Below, one piece after another: positions 58,790 to 64,000 of a stretch of DNA of 64,000 bases. The stretch covers positions 27,889,894-27,953,893 of the forward strand of contig NC_092231.1 in assembly GCF_036320965.1 (NCBI RefSeq). Direction: 5' to 3'. Both the position numbers and the translations under genes were made by a program. Origin of the DNA: Panulirus ornatus. Its lineage: Eukaryota; Arthropoda; Malacostraca; Decapoda; Palinuridae. Within the stretch, counting starts at the first letter, position 1, and each line of letters starts with the position of its first letter. Below the pieces are notes generated by a model. The model was given only the letters and a program-made list of their open reading frames with translations, was not told the DNA's origin and made no database searches.

Positions 58790-60115
58790 GTGCTAAGAAT
58801 CTCCAGGTTTCTGCCTGACTCTCCTGCCAGTGAGAGGGAGGACTCTGGCAGCAGTAGTACCGTCCCCTCTCACGACCCTTCCCTCTCGGACAGACCTTCC
58901 TCTTTTTTCGACTCACTATACCAACATTGGTGGTCTTTCTGGTACCCTCTCTCCTGTTGAGAACCACCTGTCTTGTACGTCTCCTAATGTCTTACTTCTC
59001 TCCGAGTCCCAGTCGTCTAATGGTGTTTTCACCAGTCCTTTGTTCATATACAACTATAATTTCCACTCATGATTCTGCTTTAAAGTAGGTGTCTGTGCTT
59101 ATTCCAACATCAACACACCTGTTGCACGCCTCCAGGACCTAGAGTTGTTAACAGATGAGCCCCTCCCTCTTTCTCCATCACCAGCGGTGTACCTCAAGTT
59201 TATGTCTTGTCTTCTACACTTTTTCTTCTTTTCTTTATCAACGATTTCCTTCCTTATAAATAAAATGTACTCCATATGCTGGACATTCCTCCACATCCTT
59301 TAGATGCGTTTCTTCTCTCACTCGATCTGCATCTCGTCTGGAAATAACTTTAATAAACTCAGACTTAGGATATTTCAATGAGGAGGACGAAACCTCATTA
59401 AGTTTAATGCCTCCAAGACCCAGTTTCTGGCCATCTCTCTATCCAAAATTCCTCACAACTTTCCTCTCTCCTTTGACGGTTCTGTAATTCCACAATGAAC
59501 ACACTTGGTATAACTGCCACATCCACACTACCTTGGACACCTCACATTACGGAAATAACAAAGTCTGCCTCTAAGAAGCTGGGTGTCCTGTTTAGATGTC
59601 GAAACTTCTCTTCTGAACAGTTGCTCCGTTTATACAAGGGACTGATTTGTCCCTGTATGAAGTACTGCTCTCACATCTGGGTGGTTCTAGCTCTGTATCC
59701 TTACTCGACAGAGTTGAGTCGAAAGTGATGCGGTTAATCAACTCTCCCAAGCTAACTTCAAAACTTCACCCACTTTTCCTCTTCTTTAGGGATTACTTTG
59801 GCCTCTGCTCCCGAAAGCTGGCTGGTAAGTTGTAGTGTCATATGATTACTGTGTGGCCTTTGGGAACGTAAGGGTGGGCCGTTTAGATAATTGTTTTTTT
59901 TCCCTACACCTCAAAGCCTTGAAACTCTCAACCCCTCTCATGGCTTTCCCACTAACTATGACTTGGCACACCTTGAAAAGACAGGTTTTGCACTTCCTCC
60001 AAAATGCGTAAATCATTTTCCTTGTTTCCTCTTTTCCCTCCTCTCACTAACCTCTCTACATTTCAATTAAGGCCCGGCTTTGATGTGGACTTTTGTCCGT
60101 GATTGTAGCCTCCAA
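58790..60115 (+). mobile_element. Jockey-like element with the endonuclease fused to a late reverse transcriptase part by deletion
   Basis: 58911-59140 reads like the start of an AP endonuclease domain: TNIGGLSGTLSPVENHLSC, NVLLLSESQSSN, then after a stop VCAYSNINTPVARLQDLE. It passes at once (59160-59245) to SITSGVPQVYVLSSTLFLL and INDFL, a reverse transcriptase motif that normally lies some hundreds of residues later. Then RNLIKFNASKTQFLAISLS (about 59390-59445), LGITATSTLPWTPHI (59501-59545), KSASKKLGVLFRCRNFSSEQ (59559-59618), LLRLYKGLICPCMKYCSHIW (59620-59680), and TLKRQVLHFLQN near the end. Several stops; dead. Confidence 0.82.
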
Positions 60116-60339
60116 CATAGAGAGAGTGACAAAAAGTGTAATTACGTATTTGTACAGTACGGGGAGGGAGTTCTACACTCGTGAGGCCCCATCTCTTGAA
60201 CTTTCTATGCCACCAAGAAGCCTTTTAAACCTCAGTAAACTGCCAACATTCACTCTCTCAATGTACTTTACTCCAAACGTCCACCATCCTAACACCACAC
60301 CAGTGCTTGTTAACATTCTCTCTTAACTAGCTCATTACC

Positions 60340-60990
60340 CAAGCGTTTGTTATGACCTCTGGTTCTCTGGTGCTCCATCTGTTGACGAACTGATCACCGT
60401 CACTATGAACCAGCTGAGGTGGAGACGTGGCGGGTGTTATCATGTCTCTCCTCCTCCTCCTCCTCCTCCTCCACCTCAATGGGCGACAGACAGCTTGGTA
60501 CCACTCAGCCTTCCAGTGTAATTCAAGTTCACTTAATTCACGTACCATCTCACCTGCTCTTATCTGTACCCTCCCCGTCATCTCTTTGTGCTTCTTGACG
60601 TGTGATGACCAGACTTGTGAGGCGTAATACAGTTTGGGTCTCATTTGTGTAGCGAACGATTTTACGAACATGTCTATGTGGAGCTGCAGCGATGAATTAG
60701 CCTTAATGTCGACCACTTGATCTCAGTCACATGCAGGTTCATGTCATCTATTTCCCGCTGGGTAATGAATACACTGGGGTCGCCCTTCCCTCCGCCCCAC
60801 CCTCATCACCAGCAATTACTTGTATCGAATCACATCATCCATTTACCTGACCAGGTTGGGAGTTCGTGCAGGTCCTCCTCAGGCTGATGCAATCATCATC
60901 ATTTTTTATTTCTCTCATGACCTCAGCATCGTCCGCAAACATGTTCAGATACGATTCCAGTCCATCAGAAAAGTCATTTGCATACTCATG
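60340..60990 (-). mobile_element. Jockey/CR1-like reverse transcriptase remnant
   Basis: On the minus strand: SDGLESYLNMFADDAEVMRE (about 60965-60905, with the FADD catalytic box kept) and NDDDCISL, then after a damaged stretch FVKSFATQMRPKLYYASQVW (about 60670-60610) and KKHKEMTGRVQIRAGEMVRE. A (CTC)n run at 60440-60470 adds an arginine stretch to the frame. It faces the Jockey-like copy that ends at 60115. Confidence 0.8.
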
Positions 60991-61079
60991 TATACACATG
61001 AGTACATATATGCAAGGTTAAGAGGCGGAGCAGCATGGGTGTAAAATTTTCTCTCCCTGTAACACTCTAATACTAATCA

Positions 61080-61102
61080 CACACACACACACACACACAC
61101 AC

Positions 61103-61176
<74 letters not shown>
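61080..61176. repeat. (AC)n followed by (AT)n
   Basis: About 25 bp of AC and 70 bp of AT immediately before the 5' end of the RTE-like element. Confidence 0.95.
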
Positions 61177-61179
<3 letters not shown>

Positions 61180-64000
61180 GGGGATAGGGAGAAAGGATAC
61201 TTCCCACGTATTCCCCGCGTGTCGTAGAAGGCGACTAAACGGGGCGGGAGCGGGGGGCTAGAATCCCTCCCCTCCTTGTATTAACTTTCTAAAATGGGAA
61301 ACAGCAGAAGGAGTCACGCGGGGAGTCCTCATACTCCTCGAAGGCTCAGATTGGGCTGTCTAAATGTGTGTGGATGTAAACAAGATGAGAAAAAAGAAGA
61401 GATAGGTAGTATGTTTGAGGAAAGGAACCTGGATGTTTAGGCTCTGAGTGAAACGAAGCTCAAGGGTAAAGGGGAAGAGTGGTTTGGGAATGTCTTGGAA
61501 TTAAAGTCAGGGGTTGGTGAGAGGACAAGAGCAAAGGAAGGAGAAGCACTACTCCTGAAGCCGGAGTTGTGGGATTATGTGATAATGTTAGAAAGTAAAC
61601 TCTAGATTGATACGGGTAAAACTGAAAGTGGATGCAGAGAGATGAGGAATTACTGGTGCCTATGCACCTGGTCATGAAAAGAAAGATCATGAGAGGCAAG
61701 TGTTTTGGGAGCAGCTGAGTGAGAGTGTTAGCAGCTTTGATGCACGAGATCGGGTTACAGTGATGGATGATTTGAATGCAAAGGTGAGTATTGCGGCAGT
61801 TGAGGGTATAATTGGTATACATGGGGTGTTCAGTGTTGTAAATGGAAATGGTGAAGACCTTGTAGATTTATGTGCTGAAAAAGGACTGACGACTGGGAAT
61901 ACCTGGTTAAAAAAGAGAGATATACATAAGTATACGTGTGTAAGTAGGAGAAATGGCCAGACAGCGTTATTGTATTACGTGTTAATTGATAGGCGTGGAT
62001 GTTAATGTGCTGAAAGGGGCAGCTGGAGGGATGTCTGATCATTATCTTGTTGAGGCGAAGGTCAAGATTTGTAGAGGTTTTCAGAGAAGAAAGAATGTTG
62101 GGGTACAGTGAGTGGTGAGAGTAAGTGAGTTTGGAAAGGAGATTTGTGTGAGGAAGTACCAAGAGAGATTGGGTGCAGAATGGAAAAAGGTGAAAGCAAA
62201 TGACGTAAGGGGAGTGGGGGAGCAATGGGAAGTTTTAGGGAAGCAGTGATAGCTTACGCGAAAGATGCTTGTGGCATGAGAAAGGTGGGAGGTGGGCACA
62301 TTAGAAAGGGTAGTGAGTGGTGGGATGAAGAAGTAAGATTGTTAGTGAAAGAGAAGAGAAAGGCGTTTGGACTATTTTTGCAAGGAAGCAGTGCAAATGA
62401 GTGGGAGATGTATAAATGAAAGCGGCAGGAGGTCAAGAGAAAGGTGCAAGAGGTGAAAAAGAGGGCAAATGAGAGTTGGGGTGATAAAGTATCATTAAAT
62501 TTTAGGGAGGCTAAAAAGATGTTTTGGAAGGAGGTAAATAAAGTGCGCAAGACAAGAGAACAGATAGGATGGGAACATCTGTGAAGGGGGCTAATGGGGA
62601 GGTAATAGCAAGTAGTAGTGAAGTGAGGAGATGGAGTGAGTATTCTGAAGGTTTGGTGAATGTGTTTGATGAAAGAGTGGCAGATATAGGGTGTTTTGGT
62701 CGGGGTGGTGTGCGAAGTGAGAGGGTCAGGGAGAATGGTTTGGTAAACAGAGAAGAGGTTGTGAAAGCTTTGCGGAAGATGAAAACCGGCAAGGCCGCGG
62801 GTTTGGATGGTATTGCAGTGGAATTTATCAAAAAAGGGGGTGACTATGTTGTTGACTGGTTGGTAAAGATATTCAATGTATGTATGGTTCATGGTGAAGT
62901 GACTGAGGATTGGCGATATGCATGCATAGTGCCATTGCACAAAGGCAAAGGGGATAAAGGTTAGTGTTCAAATTACAGATGTATAAGTTTTTTGAGTATT
63001 CCTGGGAAATTATATGGGAGGGTATTGATTGAGAGGGTAAAGGCCTGTACAGAGCAGCAGATTGGGGAAGAGCAGTGTGGTTTTAGAAATGGAAGAGGAT
63101 GTGTGGATCAAGTGTTTCCTTTGAAAAATGTATGAGAAAAATACTTAGAAAAACAGATGGATTTGTATGTAGCATTTATGGATCTGGAGAAGGCATATGA
63201 TAGAGTTGATATAAATGCTTTGTGGATGGTATTAAGAGTATATGGTGTGTGAAGTAAGTTGCTAGAAGCAGTGAAAAGTTTTTATCAAGAATGTAAGGCA
63301 TGTGTACGAGTAGGAAGAGAGGAAAGTGATTGGTTCCCAGTGAATGTCGGTTTGCGGCAGAGGTGTATGATGTCTCCATGGTTGTTCAATTTATTTATGG
63401 ATGGGGTTGTTAGGGAGTTGAATGCAAGAGTTTTGAAGAGAGGGGCAAGTATGCAGTCTGTTGTGGATGAGAGGGCTTGGGAAGTGAGTCAGTTATTCGC
63501 TGATGATAAAGTGCTGGTGGCTGATTCGGGTGAGAAACTTTAGAAGTTGGTGACAGTTTGGTAAAGTGTGTGAAAGAAGAAAGCTGAGAGTAAATGTGAA
63601 TAAGAGCAAGGTTATTAGGTTCAGTAGGGTGGAGGGAGAAGTCAATTGAAAGGTAAGTTTGAATGGAGAAAAACTGGAGGAAGAAGTGTTTTAGATATCT
63701 GGGAGTGGAGTTTGCAGCGGATGGAACCATGGAAGTGGAAGTGAGTCACAGGGTGGGGGAGGGAACGTTGAAGAATGTGTGGAAGGCGAGAACGTTATCT
63801 CTGAGAGCAAAAATGGGTATGTTTGAAGAAATAGTGGTTCCAACAATGTTATATGATTGCGAGGCATGGGCTATAGATAGGGTTGTGCGGAGGAAGGTGG
63901 ATGTGTTGGAAATGAGATGTTTGAGGACAATATGTGGTGTGAGGTGGTTTGATCGAGTAAGTAATGAAAGGGTAACAGGAAGAGTGTGGTTGAGAAAGCA
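61177..64000 (+). mobile_element. RTE-like retrotransposon with 5' end, endonuclease and reverse transcriptase, broken frames
   Basis: It starts at CCCTGGGGATAGGGAG after (AT)n with a GC-rich leader. LNVCGCKQDEKKEEI (about 61355) and ALSETKLKGKGEEW (about 61440) are the start of an AP endonuclease; VTVMDDLNAKV (about 61757-61790), GVFSVVNGNGEDLVDLCAEK and WLKKRDIHKYTCVSRRNGQT (61903-61962) are its centre and end. The reverse transcriptase follows: LRKMKTGKAAGLDGIAVEFI (62770-62830), EEQCGFRNGRGCVDQ (about 63067-63110), FMDLEKAYDRVD (63176-63210), [12 protein letters not shown] (63369-63405), catalytic LFADDKVLVADS (63493-63530), then MFEEIVVPTMLYDCEAWAID to the window end. Stops and frameshifts (for example 61438, 62419, 62962, 63541) make it inactive. 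The RTE assignment rests on the endonuclease-reverse transcriptase order and motif style. Confidence 0.9.

Overview
This window looks like nuclear DNA of an arthropod, most likely a decapod crustacean. The reasons are the very high load of long (GA)n, (GT)n and (TA)n tracts, the abundance of RTE-like, Jockey/CR1-like and Penelope-like retroelements in every stage of decay, and one spliced exon of an animal kinase gene. Nothing looks bacterial: no operons, no ribosome binding sites, no long unique ORFs. Most long open frames are by-products of tandem repeats whose unit contains no stop codon. The species guess is inference from repeat style and not a database match.

Layout. 0-6.2 kb is a chain of minisatellites (20, 40, 25, 69 and 26 bp units), dominated by a 3-kb array of a 25-bp unit. 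7.4-12.2 kb holds four RTE-like copies or fragments in both orientations plus two tRNA-derived SINEs. 14.1-17.9 kb carries a badly decayed plus-strand copy of a large protein family that I know only as unnamed, repeatedly occurring invertebrate proteins. 18.6-19.6 kb has a 41-bp minisatellite followed by the one convincing host exon, the N-lobe of calcium/calmodulin-dependent protein kinase I on the minus strand. 22.0-23.9 kb is a head-to-tail pair of Penelope-like elements, one with an apparently intact reverse transcriptase C-terminus plus GIY-YIG endonuclease and the other with a hammerhead-like motif in its terminal region. 23.9-25.7 kb and 32.2-34.4 kb are more RTE-like copies.

34.6-40.3 kb alternates minisatellites (63, 21, 37, 50 and 30 bp) with an antisense Jockey/CR1-like reverse transcriptase; the 50-bp array appears to have grown out of that gene. 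41.2-42.3 kb is another RTE-like copy. 43.0-56.5 kb is almost solid tandem repeat (17/34, 43, 85, 41, 28, 33, roughly 15-18 and 43 bp units), broken at 53.4-54.5 kb by an inverted RTE fragment and a second Penelope lineage. 56.6-61.0 kb holds three more Jockey/CR1-like remnants and a SINE. 61.2-64.0 kb is the 5' two thirds of an RTE-like element with endonuclease and reverse transcriptase regions, running off the end of the window.

Roughly a third of the window is minisatellite or microsatellite by my count of coordinates. Apart from the kinase exon, no functional host gene could be supported. The signals most worth following are the decayed family at 14.1-17.9 kb, the Penelope pair with its ribozyme-like end, minisatellites seeded inside a reverse transcriptase gene, two twin-priming-like inversions, and a hairpin that recurs at the ends of many RTE-like copies.
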